Numbered from the stretch's first letter, positions 22,900-34,600 are shown. The stretch: DNA of 64,000 nt from Nautilus pompilius (GCA_018389105.1 JACATO010000626.1:186001-250000), one strand, 5' to 3'. Notes: generated by a model not told the origin, from the sequence alone. A program made the numbers and translations.

Positions 22900-24561
22900 A
22901 TGTCAAAGAAAAGGAAGTACAACGAAGCATACATATCTTTTGGTTTACTTTCATCGCTGAACATGATGGGACACAAAAGCCGCAGTGTTTCCTGTGTGGC
23001 AAGGTTTTTGCCAATGGAAGCATGAAGCCAACAAAGCTGAAGGAGCATCTCACATCTGTCCACCGCGAAAATACATCGGACAGTGTTGATCTTTTTCGTG
23101 CGAAGGCGACTTGATTTGAGAAAGCTGGAACTTTACCAAAAATTGGATTTGCCCCAACACAAAAGAAGCCACATATGATTGGAGAGACCTTGGTAAAGCC
23201 ATGTGTCCTGGAAATTATCGAGCTGGTTTGTGGCTTGGAGCAGAGGAAGAAAATTGAAGCGTTGCCTTTGTCAAATGTTGTCAGCCACTCCAGAACTGTT
23301 GACATTTCTTTAAATATTTTAAGCAAGTAATGGAGGAATTGGCAGCTACGCCATTTCTGTTCAGCATGCAAATGGATTAAACTACTTATGTCTCTCAGTG
23401 CAGCCAGCTCCTGGTTTTCATCCGTTATATGCATGCTGATGCCATCAAAGAATTCCTATTTTATGAGCCCCTTTTGGAAACTACAAAGGCCATCGACATC
23501 TTAGAAATAATGAATAGTTTCTTTGCCAAGCAAAACTTTAACTGGAAGAAAAATCTTGGTGCTCTGTGCACAGATGGAGCGCCTGTGATGCTTGGCAAAA
23601 CATCTGGTTTTGCTGCTTTGGTGAAGAAAGAAGCTCCTCAGGTCATTGTGACCCATTGTTTTCTACATTGCCATGCATTGGCATCAAAGACTCTGCCAAC
23701 TTCATCAAAGCCAATGCTTTGAACCATCGCGTTTTCAAGAGGTTTTGTCAAGAAATGGGAGCAGCATATGAAGTTCTTCTCTACCACACAGAAGTTCGCT
23801 GGCTTTCCAGAGGAAAAATCTTGAATCGCTTGATTGAACCTTGGGCAGAAGTTTCACTTTTTTTGAGAGAAAAAGAAAGCCCATTCTCAGAATAGTTTGA
23901 CAGGGAGGAGTTCATTCATGGCTTGGCTTACTTGGCAGATATTTTTGGCCATATGCATGAGGTGAATCTTTCGATTCAAGGCCCTGCAGTCACCATTATG
24001 GATGCTGCTGAAAGACTGCAAGTTCTTTTGGCCAAGCTGCCACTGTGGACAAGGAGATTGAAGGCAGACAACTATGCAAACTTTCCAATGTTAGAGGAAG
24101 TGCTTCTGTGGGATGGAATCGAGAGTGACAAAAGCCCTGTCAATTTCTCTGAAGGCAGAAAGCTGCAGACATCTGGATACACTGCAGAACTCTTTGAAAG
24201 GTTACTTCTGCTCAGGTGACCTTAAAGTTGAAATATGGATTCATAATCCTCTCATTGCTGACAGAATGTATCAATGATGAATACCGTGCCAAAAAATGAC
24301 CTCATTGACCTGAAGACAAAGGAAATGATACATAATGAATTCAACTCCAAGAGTCTTGGAGAATTCTGGTGTTCGTTGACACAAGCCTACCCTTGTCTGG
24401 CAAAGCGAGCTATGGGTGCTCTGATTCCGTTTGCTACTACATACTTTTGAGAGTCAGAGTTTTCAGCACTTGTTCACATGAAAACGAAAAGTCAAAATCA
24501 AATGGATGTCAGACATGACATGCGTGTTGCCTTGTCAAAGACCGCTCCACAATTTCATTGA
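22900..24561 (+). pseudogene. ZBED5/FAM200-like hAT transposase, broken
   Basis: The ATG at 22900 gives MSKKRKYNEAYISFG, and a frameshift leads into FTFIAEHDGTQKPQCFLCGK and KLKEHLTSVHREN, a BED-type zinc finger (CxxC ... HxxxxH). Stops occur at 23112 and 23328. The hAT core follows in several frames: LCTDGAPVMLGKTSGFAALV, VTHCFLHCHALASKTLP, HTEVRWLSRGKILNRLIEPW and GLAYLADIFGHMHEVNLSIQ. The end gives NSKSLGEFWCSLTQAYP and LVHMKTKSQNQMDVRHDMRV with a TGA at 24559-24561. This order is typical of ZBED5/SCAND3-type proteins derived from hAT transposons. At least three stops or frameshifts inactivate it. Confidence 0.85.
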
Positions 24562-24819
24562 AACGAACTTTTGAGCAGAATTAAAGTTTTGTTTTGTTTA
24601 ATTTGCACCAGTTGGATGTATTTCATTTTTTCATGGAGTGGCCATTAATTTTTGCATGAAAAAGAGTGAGAAACAATTCTTTGTAAAGATTGTTTTATAC
24701 TTTGTGTATGAGGCAATCAACTTTCAATAAAGTATATTCATTGTATGCAAAATGTTGTGTTTATGTGCTTATATGCATTTTTATAGGGAGGGGGTCCTAG
24801 CTTTCACCAGATTCTCAAA

Positions 24820-24854
24820 GGGGTCCGTGACTCGAAAAAGGTTAAAAACCATTG
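24820..24854 (+). repeat. Probable right terminal inverted repeat of the ZBED5-like hAT
   Basis: GGGGTCCGTGACTCGAAAAA then GGTTAAAAACCATTG resembles the hAT (Charlie-type) end AGGTTAAGAACCACTG. The matching left end was not found by eye, so the 5' limit of the element is unknown. Confidence 0.45.
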
Positions 24855-27020
24855 ATCTATGAGAAGTTTGTTTCTCTTTAGTCTGGTCATGAAGATTTTG
24901 CCTCACTTAACCATGTGACTGGCAGTTAATGGAAATCGGTAATGTCAGGATTTTGGGCAGATTCTGTTCAAAGTCGGAGTTAAAAATCATGGAATTTTTT
25001 TTTTAATTAGAAATCTTAAACCTGCCTTGAACAATCACTTTTCTATTCCTTTGCTTATCAAATAATTTTTTTTTCCCTCACCTATTATACTTACCATTCA
25101 CATATTATACATTATGCATCTTGTTGGTCTGGTTGTGAGCTTTGCTGTGTGTGTTAGGGAATTTTGTTTTTGTTAACAATAGATAAGTTTACATCCAAAA
25201 ATGTCACTGCCATTCTCTACTTAAATTTAAGATGTTCCATTCTAAATGTATGTGAAGAATATAATCCAGTCATGCATGGAACTCTGCGCAGCATTTGACT
25301 CTTCAATTTGAGTTAATTTTCTTGGGATTTTAGTACATCATTCACAATGATGTGGAAGATACTACCCGCATGGTTTGGAAAGTAGTATGCGAGCAGAGAT
25401 GGAAACATCTCAGCATTAGAAATCTGGGTTCTACCTAACAAGGTAAGAGCATCCAGCATCAATGAGCATACGCCAAAAGTGTAATGTTTTCTACAAGTGC
25501 CTAGTGCTGAAGCAATCATTTAAAACCATTTATCCAAAATGGATTGCTAATTAGCAGCACCTCCAAATCATTTGTCCAAAACATTCAACTACCAGATCCT
25601 CAGTTAAGACGTACTGTCTGCTTCTAACAGAAAGTTCTTTGACAAATCCATCAAATGAAACATTTAAAATTGGTTATAGTAGTTATAATAAAACTTAATC
25701 AAGTGCAATCAGTTTTCCTTACATTTGAAAGTCAGCTGTTAATTTAAAAAATTTTAAATTTTCATTTACATATGCTTAATTATTCAATAAATATTCAATG
25801 CAAATTTATGGAGAAACTTTATTCACTATTTTCTACCTAAAAGTTTGTGGCTTCAACAAAATGTATAAAAATGAGACTCTTTTACTTGTTCTACCAGTAA
25901 TAGGACTTCAAAAGTTGTTCCCCACTAGGATACCACCATATTTTCTTGTGATTACTTGTATCCACCAACAGAGATAAATATTAAATATGAAAGATCTAGT
26001 TTTTTTTCACAAATGACGCATCAAACCTGGAGATCTTTCTTTTTCTTTCCAAATTCATTTGGTACAATAACTTTCTTCACTATGACCACAATATTTCCTC
26101 ACTAATTAGCACAAGTAATTAACCATGACATCAACAAGTTTTGCTTTTTTTAAATCAAAACTGCTGTAAAACTAATTCTCTGAAATATTCAGTTCAAACC
26201 CCAGAAAATCTAACTTCAGTGTTGCATTGTCAAAGATTTTTTTTTTTTCAAAATTGCATCTATCTAAAAGCAACCAACACAAATTTCTATATGATTGTAT
26301 TTGCATGTGTGGGTGCATGCTGACTCAGATTCAGTTACCTCCCTTACATCTCTGTTAATTCAGAGATATCAGCATTATTGGACTATTACTGTAAGGCTAC
26401 TGAAAAAAAAAGAGATTTTTCACAAACTAACTGTTTAACAGCTGGTAACAACGCAGCATCTATGGTATTTCTTTAATAATTATTTGTCAGATGCATGCTA
26501 CAGTTATGTTCTTATAATTAAAAAAAAATATTTTGTTCTTCTGAACTTAAAAGAAGAAAATTTGAATTGTAAGCATGTTCATTCATAGTTAACTAGACTT
26601 GTATTGATGGAAATGCTTGGACTTTACCTTTGGAAAAAATACACTATTCAACATCACATTCATTTACCAACATGAACATAAACAGTCCAGGTATTTTCTC
26701 TGCAAAGTTTGAATAAATGATTCAATTCAGACATATAAAAGTTTAACCACCTGCATTTGTATATAAGAAATTTAGAACTACTACAAATAATAAAGACAGG
26801 TTGTTGTCTTGGGCAGGATTCAATGTCAGGCACATGGATGTAGTTATCACATGAACTCAACTGAGAACAGTTCAGCAAAATTTGTTATAAAGAAAATTTA
26901 CCCATACTTCTTTCGTAGTAAGTTAAGTTAATGTTAAAATATTTGAAAATTTTATGACTATAAACTATAAAGGCATCTTTAATACCTCTAAATATATATG
27001 CATTAACTGAGCAATTAATT
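24855..27020. other. AT-rich DNA, possible intron
   Basis: No gene recognised. A 60-70 base piece at 26286-26350 repeats the interior of the MITE-like element (20618-20690), including GCATGCTGACTCAGATTCAG. The expected RAD50 exon following DDLNW was looked for here and not seen. Confidence 0.4.
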
Positions 27021-27023
27021 TAC

Positions 27024-27102
27024 CTGCCAGTTCAAATCGTCCTGACGGCAGAATATCATGTTTTCCAACACAGGCTTAGAAACAATCAAGAGCTGTAACC
27101 AT
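27024..27102 (-). pseudogene. RAD50: RAD50 exon block, one single-base insertion
   Basis: The acceptor is a T-rich tract ending TTTTTTAG and the donor is GTAAAT. The reading is MVTALD, one extra base, then VSKPVLENMIFCRQDDLNWQ. This lines up with the very conserved RAD50 segment MISSLGVSKxVLxNVIFCHQEDSNW. Four changes at normally fixed positions (V to M, H to R, E to D, S to L) plus the frameshift support loss of function. Without the extra base it is 26 codons, phase 0 to 0. Confidence 0.8.
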
Positions 27103-27109
27103 CTAAAAA

Positions 27110-29040
27110 ATAAATAAATAAAAATAAAATGAAGTATGTGAAGGAATAAATCATTTATTTCTACTGTTAGTTGGTTAGCTTTCATATCCTGTAGTTCATT
27201 GTAGTGTTATTATATCAGCTTGGGACTCAGAAAGCCAAAACAAAAGGAGGAATTGTGTGAAAACAATGACCAATACAAACATTCCTGATCTAGCCACACT
27301 AATGAAAAAACAAACCATAAATCTTCAGACTGGAAGTGAAGGAAAACCACAGAGTCCAGCAGACAAGGGTGACAGAATCCCTATACTGGCTAAACAGTAT
27401 AACAACAAAAGTACCACTTTGTCATCATTCATGATAAAGAAGCTTAAAATCCTAAATACAATAATAATAGTAGTAATCTAACATGGGATAATCTACACAA
27501 CTACATGGGAGAAGTCCTTCGCTTGATAATTTGTACATATATGAGAGCATTTGAGCATCATCATTGGTATACACAAAACTACACAATCTCTGCTTTACAG
27601 AAAGTGTATTTTAAACTCGGATGAATCAAAATGCAGATTTCAGAGTTGGATCACAATTTATACAAGCAAAATTTCATCATACTATTGTTTTTATTTTTAG
27701 TATTGTTATGTCCTTGCTTTGATGACCTCAAGAGACTCCCTGTTGGTCATATACTATGATTAATCTTAATTTCTTTCAAAATGGTCAAGACGGCAAAAAG
27801 TCTGAGAATACAGCAGCTCGAAACATTTATGAGGTAAGGACAGGAATAAAAGATGCAGTAAGAGAACATCATAAGTCATGACAAGACTGTTCTACTTTAT
27901 GAGAGACCAGTTCATGCCCTGGAAGCAAAAGAAGACAGCCCAAACATAAGGACTGTCAAGTTGTTCAGCTATTCTAGCATCACTAATTTTAAAGATGAAG
28001 ATGCCACATCCACCTTCTCATCACTTGTCCTCCACTTAACTGGCCTGAGTTGCTGATCTTTCCCAAAATAGACTATTTGATTCTCCTTTGTCTGCATGCA
28101 TCAACCACTGCCACCTGGCTAGACATTATAACCTTGTGCCCTAAAGTATGGAACTATTGTGATTATTCTCTAATCAGTGTATGTAGTGTTTGATTAATAA
28201 GTTTGTTAAGTTAATCTAACTAGTTCACAAGTAACAATATAAACTGTACCCCACATAGTCCTCACCTATTGAAAATTTAAGTTAAATCCTTCAAAAACAC
28301 TCAAATGGTTTTTTCTTCTTAGATTTTTAGGGAAAAAACTAACCCATGGACAATGTTATTACCTGAAAAAAATGGAATTACTAGACTTCAATGAATTTTG
28401 ACCTTAAGATGTATTGTCTTTGATGTAAATAAACAGATAAGATTTCTTCATATGAAGATTCTTGAACTTCTCAATTACTAGAAGGGGAAGGTTCTGTAGC
28501 CTTAAAGAATGTGTGCATGTCAGTTTTCATACTAAGGGTTTTTATTTGAATTTCATCAGATTTTTAAAAATTTAGTTTAAAATCCTCTACAAGCACCTCT
28601 GTAACCTTACTAACGCTAATGCTTGTCTACAAATTTAGGGAAAGAAAAGCTGAATAAAATTTCAGCACACTGCAGAATTTCAAGAGCCATACAAAATGAG
28701 TCACTTGAGTAGCAAAAATGTTAACGATGTTAAAATAAGTCATAAATTAGCATAACGTCCAGGATAAAATCAAATATTAATTCGTATTAACAATTTGTTG
28801 GTTAATCCTTCTCCTATTACCTAGTTTTAAAAAAGCATTTTCCAAAGCAAAAATTAATTTCATCATCTTGTATGGGAATGATACTATTGTTCATTTTCAG
28901 ACTAACAAAAATCATCATAATGGACAAGCACGGGCTGAATTTGTTTGAATTGTAATGATTGCTTTGCATGAAATACAGGTTTTACTATTATTGCTCCTAA
29001 CCAAATTGACATTTTAAATCAGTGACAAAATTGCACAGTA
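27110..29040. other. AT-rich intron-like DNA between RAD50 blocks
   Basis: No coding motif or repeat family was recognised between the two RAD50 exon blocks. Confidence 0.4.
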
Positions 29041-29041
29041 C

Positions 29042-29144
29042 CTCTCTGTCGATCTCAACACATTTTTAGCAATGCTTTTCTTTTCCCCATCTGGTCCACA
29101 ACAAACGATGATGCCATCTAGTGCCGCATTTCAACTTTCCTTGG
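29042..29144 (-). pseudogene. RAD50: RAD50 exon block, two single-base deletions
   Basis: It is bounded by ...ACTTTTCAG (acceptor) and GTACTG (donor). Read on the minus strand it gives PRKVEMR, then a lost base, LDGIIVCCGPDGEKKSIAK, another lost base in an A run, and KCVEIDRE. This parallels human RAD50 ...KTEFKTLEG...HGEKVSLSSKCAEIDRE. With the two missing bases counted, the block is exactly 35 codons, phase 0 to phase 0, matching the next block. Confidence 0.8.
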
Positions 29145-29149
29145 CTGAA

Positions 29150-30110
29150 AAGTTGAACACTGCAGTCAAATGAAAAATCCCATTTAGTATCTAGACAAGG
29201 AAAAAAAGATTCATTGTGTACCATGATGACTGTTTCTCACATATACATACATACATAGCATTTTCAGGAATAATTTCATTGATAAGAAATCCATGGAAAA
29301 CATTACCTCATAATGTGTATGTATTTTAGTGGGTCCCTCTCCTCAACCCAGGATTGACAACCCTGCACATAACTAGGTAAAAATAAAATTTTAAAAATGT
29401 AATACTAGTCTAAAAACACAATTCAAACTGCAACACATTAATGAGAATTAAGTTTATTCAAAAAAAAAGAAGAAAAGAAAGGATTGATTCCATGGTGGAA
29501 ACTGAAATTTCCAAAAGTTTTCCTAATCAATACAGGTATATCCAAATCCCAATTAATGCACAGAGAGGTGAATTTAAAAGCCAAAATATTAAAAGCAACA
29601 ATGTTCTACAAATATAGATTCAAACATATGAAACTTCTAAAGGCTTTAAAAATATAATAGAAATTTAGTACTTAAAATCAAAAGCTTAAAGATTTTTGTT
29701 AAACTAATCAACAAGCAATTTCTAAATCTAAAACACACAACCATGTGAAATCCCAAGTTGTGAAAGTAATACTGGTCTACAAACACAGATTAAAAACTGA
29801 GAACAATTATGAATCTGTCAAAGGTATAACTTAATATTTGTGCAAGTTAAGATATTTATCAATCTCTTTCTTTATAACAGCAGACAACTTGACCACTGAG
29901 TTTGTTAATATTTTAAATGACAATTTCTTGAATTACCAGTTCCTGATCAGTCAACTCAGATAATATACTAAGCATACATAATTAGACAAAAAACAGTGGT
30001 AAGGCTCTCTACGTCATGAAGATCAGACTTTAAGCTGATTAATTTACTGGTTTCCTACATATTAGTGTGAAACATGCACATATTCCATTATCACCCTAAG
30101 TTTTATATAT
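29150..30110. other. AT-rich DNA upstream of the RAD50 blocks
   Basis: The exons for the RAD50 N-terminus and Walker A loop (GPNGAGKTT) should lie on this side, but none was seen here. Nothing else was recognised. Confidence 0.35.
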
Positions 30111-30111
30111 A

Positions 30112-31337
30112 CAGGGTGATCAGAAGGTAACTATGCAGTGGAGTATATATATGTAATCATTTTTGATTCCTCTCCGTGTGCTTTGTTGTTTTGTAATGTA
30201 GTTCCCAAATGAACACAATTTGCAAAAGTGAAACAAGATTTTTGTGTAATGGTTCTTTCAAAAGCCAAACGAATCTTTCTCATGAAGAAAGTGCACGCAA
30301 ATAGCAGTAAATACACCACAAGAGTTCAAAATGAGTTCTTACAAGAATTTCCTAATGCAAAGCTTCTAAACAGAAACACTGTAAGGGCACTGATTAGCAA
30401 ATTTGAAGATACTGGTTCAGTTGAGGGTTATCAGGTAGGCCAACAGTGTTGGATGAGAAGCTGCAAAAAATTTCAGACGCACGCTTCAGAGCCTTTCAAA
30501 ATCACTGCATCGACTTTCTCAACAATTGGATATTTCATATGGGAGCGCCCATAATGCATTAAAGGAGTAAAATATTTAACTGTTCAATGAGAACATTGTG
30601 CATGAATTGAAAACTGCAGACCATGGTAAGCGAGATGAATATTGCAACTGGTTTAAGAATTGTATTGATATAAACAGCAACGACATATTGAGTAAAACAT
30701 TTCATTCTGATGAATGCTGAATTCATCTCTGGATATGTTAATAACCAGAATACCAGAATTTGGTCTACTTCTAACCCCCATGAACTGTTTGAGTAACTAT
30801 ATGAAGAAAATGCATTATTGGGCCTATATTTTTTGAAAATCCCAACAATTCAGTGTTATTGTAATGACATAATATATCCTTCTATTGGTGAATTAGACGA
30901 AGAAGAAATCAAAGATGCCTACTTCAAGCAGGACAGAGCCACTGCTCTCACATCTGCTCAAATGATGAAACTGCTGGAAGAAGTGTTCGGTGATCAGCTG
31001 ATATCAAAAGGAATTTGGCCTGCACGCTCTCCTGACCACATGCCCCCAAACCTTTACTGTGGGGAGCAGTGAAAGCAAAGGTCTTTGAAAATAATCTCCA
31101 TTTCATCAATGACCTGAAGCAAATCATCATCAATTTCAGTAGAGGAATAACATCTGAAGAATTGCAAAGCGTTTTTAAGAATATGAAAAACACGTGGAAA
31201 AATGTTTAAACGTGAGTGAAGCTCATTTTCAGCATTTATTGTAACACAGTTTATTGTAATACTTTATTGTAAGAGTTCATGTATTGAAACAAAACATAAT
31301 AAATTTTCCACTACTTAGTTATTTTTTGATCACTCTG
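30112..31337 (+). mobile_element. mariner-like element A with TIRs
   Basis: Left end CAGGGTGATCAGAAGGTAAC and inverted right end CAGAGTGATCAAAAAATAAC match at 15 of 20 positions. Each is flanked by TA, the target site of Tc1/mariner transposons. The 1226-bp length is normal for a full-length mariner. A decayed transposase lies inside. Confidence 0.85.
30249..31244 (+). pseudogene. mariner-like transposase A, broken
   Basis: The ATG at 30249 gives MVLSKAKRIFLMKKVHANSS and FPNAKLLNRNTVRALISKFE, the helix-turn-helix DNA-binding N-terminus. The frame is lost after GYQVGQ and through the middle. The first catalytic motif survives as HSDEC with a stop directly after. The second survives as YFKQDRATALTS. 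The third reads ARSPDHMPPNLYCG, where the expected PPD is PPN, so the third catalytic Asp is gone. The C-terminus VEKCLNVSEAHFQHLL is readable in another frame to 31244. It is inactive. Confidence 0.8.
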
Positions 31338-31343
31338 TATATA

Positions 31344-32588
31344 TGAGGTCTGTCCAAAAAGAAACCAAACTTTTTAAAAACCAAATTTATTGCTTTACTT
31401 ACAATTTAATCAGCCTTCTGGTCGTCTTCAAGATAGTTCCCTCCACTGTTGATACACTGCTCCCAACATTTTTTCCAGTTTTGGAACACATCCTGGAATG
31501 CATTTTCAGGGATAGTGCACAGTTCTCGTAGCAAATTTTCTTTGATCTCTTCTATCGACTGAAATCAGTAACCTTTCAGGGTGAATTTCAACTGGGGAAA
31601 GTCACGGATAAGGAATGACGTGAGAGCAGGTGCATTGTCGTGGTGCAGCATCCAGGTTTTGTTTTTCCATGCCTCAGACCTCCCCCTTCGCATTGCCTCT
31701 CTCAGCTGCCTCAGGACATCCAAGTAAAACTGTCTATTGATTGTCTGACCACATGGAACAAACTCATGAACGACGCCCTTCTAATCAAAAATGACAATCA
31801 ACATCACCTTCACATATGAGTGACTCTGACCTGCTATTTTTCGTTGCGGTAGCGATGATCCAACCCACTGCAACGACTGCCTTTTTGTTTCAACATTGTA
31901 GTCGTACATCCACGTTTCATTACCTGTTATGACACTTTTCAGAAAGCTTTCATCAGCATTCGAAAGAACAGAGCTCCTGACTGACTGTGACTCGGTTCTC
32001 TTTTTGTTCATCTGACAGCAGACGCAGCACAAATTTTGCGGCTACATGATGCATGTTCAATTTTTCTTTTAGAATCACGTGGCACAAATTTTACAGATGC
32101 CTACTTCTTCGGAAACTTCACAGACAGTCAGGCGACGATTTCCATGGATCACAGCACGCACTTTGTCAATTTGATCGTCATATGTTGTTGTGGAAGGTTG
32201 TCCAGATTTTGATCATCTTCGGTTGACGTTCTTCCCTGTTTGAAATGCTGGTACCACTTGTGACATTGCGTACGGCTCAAACAATCCTCACCATAGGCCT
32301 GTTACAACATTAGAAAAGTCTCTGTAAAAGTTTTCCCAATTTGAAACAGAATTTCACACAAACATATTGCTCTTCAAGATCTTACATTGTTCAACTTGCA
32401 ACAAATCATCAAGTGCACCGAACATACGTTCACTCAAGTGCATGTAGATCGATGACTAATTGACGTGGTGTGATGTAACTATTATTTAACTGAAGGTCAA
32501 GGTCATCAATACACAGGACTGCAGTCGCGAGTACGCTGCGGCAGCTGGTTGGCACGGTTTTAAGTTTGGTTTCTTTTTGGACATAAAT
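31344..32588 (-). mobile_element. mariner-like element B with TIRs, opposite orientation
   Basis: Left end TGAGGTCTGTCCAAAAAGAA and the inverted right end share TGTCCAAAAAGAAACCAAAC. TA dinucleotides flank the element. Length is about 1.24 kb. It starts only 6 bases after element A ends, the gap being a TATATA run, and its transposase runs on the minus strand. Confidence 0.8.
31406..32443 (-). pseudogene. SETMAR-type mariner transposase B, broken
   Basis: On the minus strand the ATG at 32443 reads MHLSERMFGALDDLLQVEQC. SKSGQPSTTTYDDQIDKVRA and IHGNRRLTVCEVSEEVG follow, then ITGNETWMYDYNVETK, NRQFYLDVLRQLREAMRR, HHDNAPALTSFLIRDF and a C-terminus ending KKCWEQCINSGGNYLEDDQK. The first catalytic motif is GNETW instead of GDETW. 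The HPPYSPDLAPCDFF block with the third Asp is deleted between RDF and PQLKFTLKG. There are several stops. The family is the mariner from which the SETMAR transposase domain derives. Confidence 0.85.
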
Positions 32589-32599
32589 TATATATATGT

Positions 32600-33210
32600 A
32601 TTATATTCAAAATTCCAAGAGAATATTCTAATGGTAATAAGTCAGTCCTTACAATGAACATCTTTCTTGGATTTCAATTATTTTTAAAAATGTTTTTCAA
32701 AGTTTATGTATCATTTGTTTTTTCTTTCTTTCCTTCATTAAGGTCTCAATGTTTACATGAACTGAGCAATTATTCAAGGTGTTTTTAACTCTAATTTCCA
32801 TTAGCAAATACATTTTTATTGTTACGATTACATTTTTGGCTTCCAAGTAAGAGCAGGCCAAAACTTCTACTACAAATTTTACTAATTGGCCAATTAATTG
32901 ATAATCAGCCATAATTTGGAGGGATCCTAACCAAGCAACAAACACATGATTACTGCTGCCACTAATAGCAAAGTTTATGTAAATGAAATAAATATTTTAG
33001 ATTTAAAATTTAACACATATTTAAAATTTTAATACAACCCTAACATTTAAACATATTATTTTTAAAAAAATTTTTTAAAATGTTTTTTTAGGTGTTTGCT
33101 GTATAAAAATTAAATAGGAGCATAAGCACCATTCCTAGCATTGTAGAGCAACTAGAATTAGTTTCACAATTAGTAGGTATGTTTTTGTTTGCTATGCCAA
33201 AAATAAAAAG
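32600..33210. other. AT-rich DNA
   Basis: No gene or repeat recognised. Confidence 0.3.
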
Positions 33211-33220
33211 CTCACTTTTT

Positions 33221-33480
33221 GGGCAGCAGATGGTCAGGTGGTTAGCTCACTGCCTGCTGTGGCAGACATCAGTTAGATCCATGCTGGAGACCTACCGTAC
33301 CAATATTTCCTCTCACTCCACCAGTGTTGGTAACCCCTCAACTGAGCTCCGGCTCCACCCCACAGCTAAACAGGACTTCTAGTAGTAGGGACTTTCCACC
33401 ACCTGCTAAAGACAGAAGTGCCAGGCCCCATTAGTTGCTGGAATAATAAGGCTTGTTAGTGGTAACTATGCATAGATGAT
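33221..33480 (+). repeat. tRNA-headed SINE-like repeat 1
   Basis: It begins GGGCAGCAGATGGTCAGGTG with an A-box-like TGGTCAGGTGG and a B-box-like GTTAGATCC about 40 bases on. It then runs into a GC-richer body with CTCCGGCTCCACCCC. It is a polymerase III SINE by structure. The family name is not known to me. Confidence 0.5.
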
Positions 33481-33575
33481 CTACTCCACCATGTTGTAGA
33501 ATGAAATCCAATCCTCTTAGAAATTTTAGTTTTAAGTTACAAAACAGAAACAGAGCCCTTTAATACTGTGGTTAT

Positions 33576-33880
33576 GGGCAGCACAGTAGTCCAGTGGTTA
33601 AAACACTGAATGGTTACTCAAGAAAGGTCAAGGGACCAAGTTTGCTTCCTGTTGGAATGGCTCAGTTTGGTAAACCACCGAGGCACGGTTTCTTTACACT
33701 CTACTTCCTCATTAAACAATCGTGTGGGTTTCCTTGCACATCTAAAAATGAAGAGCTCTGGTAGCCATTTCCCCGATGTCAGAAGTTCCAGATTCCATGT
33801 GGCATGGTACTTGCAATCAGAAAACCACATCACTGTTCCTTCCCCATGGCTGTTTACATTGTCAGAGTACAACAACAATA
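33576..33880 (+). repeat. tRNA-headed SINE-like repeat 2
   Basis: It starts GGGCAGCACAGTAGTCCAGT, the same GGGCAGCA head as the repeat 355 bases upstream and in the same orientation. It shares the CAGTAGTCCAGTG head with the copy at 11669. An open frame over it is incidental. Confidence 0.5.
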
Positions 33881-34600
33881 GTTATGGTTATTATATTGCA
33901 TACATAAAGAAAACCACAATTTTGTTTCCCAGATTTCTCAATAAATTTTTACACAATCAATTCAACACAAAACAGATAAACAAACAAATACATTCTCAAA
34001 CAAAATCAGAAAGGCTGCTGTTATGGTGCAATTTGAGGATATAATCAGGAATGAAGCATTCTGGAAAAATCTGAAAATTTGCACCTGTGGGGAGATCACC
34101 GGCTGTCTGAATCATCCATACTAACCACTATTACTGCTGTCTATTAGAATAAACTGGAAAAAAATTACTTATTTAATAAATCAAAATAAAGAAGTGAAAA
34201 CTACTGCTTATTAAGAATAGAAAGATGGATGTATGAGGATGCAGCATTAACCTTTTCCATCCAAAAAATGCAATGTCTAATAGGCAAAACGTGTAGACAA
34301 TTTCCAAGATAGATACACAAAATGAACCTTTCTGATTAAAATTATTTAAAAACATTTAAAAAGTCACGGAATGGCTGAACCTAGCACTAATGACTTAGCA
34401 CAGTTCAGTAATCCAAATGAAAACAAAATTGGTATTTATAGTGCAGAAAGTAAAAAAAAGACAGACTAAACAATATTGATTGGTTTTCTAGAATCTCCTC
34501 ACTGTCATTACTTTTGACACCAAGTCTGTTGACCTTACTCTAATACTCAACTGAATTATAGAGAACTGAAACTTTCAGGATTTACGTATTTTCTAATTAC

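Larger units (their letters stand above)
16906..29144 (-). pseudogene. RAD50: RAD50-like unprocessed pseudogene region
   Basis: Exon-sized blocks with AG acceptors and mostly GT donors lie in order on the minus strand. The two 5' blocks (29042-29144 and 27024-27102) match the RAD50 ATPase N-lobe end to end in phase 0. Both carry single-base indels that break the frame. Downstream blocks at 21911-21949, 21518-21586, 19804-19864, 19266-19290, 18959-19021, 17460-17536 and 16906-17007 fit the start of the RAD50 coiled coil in order and approximate length, with lower certainty. RAD50 is the SMC-like ATPase of the MRE11 DNA-break repair complex. Introns are retained, so this is a duplicated or decaying locus and not a retrocopy. 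The exon after DDLNW (PLSEGK region) was not found. A ZBED5-like transposon and a MITE lie in the gap. Several indels from assembly error cannot be excluded. Confidence 0.65.

Noticed and set aside
22889-23434. 181-codon minus-strand open frame
   Set aside because: It is the antisense of the ZBED5-like hAT zinc-finger region, where the plus-strand motifs are clear.
27024-29144. Functional RAD50 exons
   Set aside because: Three single-base indels and changes at normally invariant positions argue against function, unless they are assembly errors.
33610-34044. 144-codon plus-strand open frame
   Set aside because: It lies over the second SINE-like repeat and has no protein-family signature.
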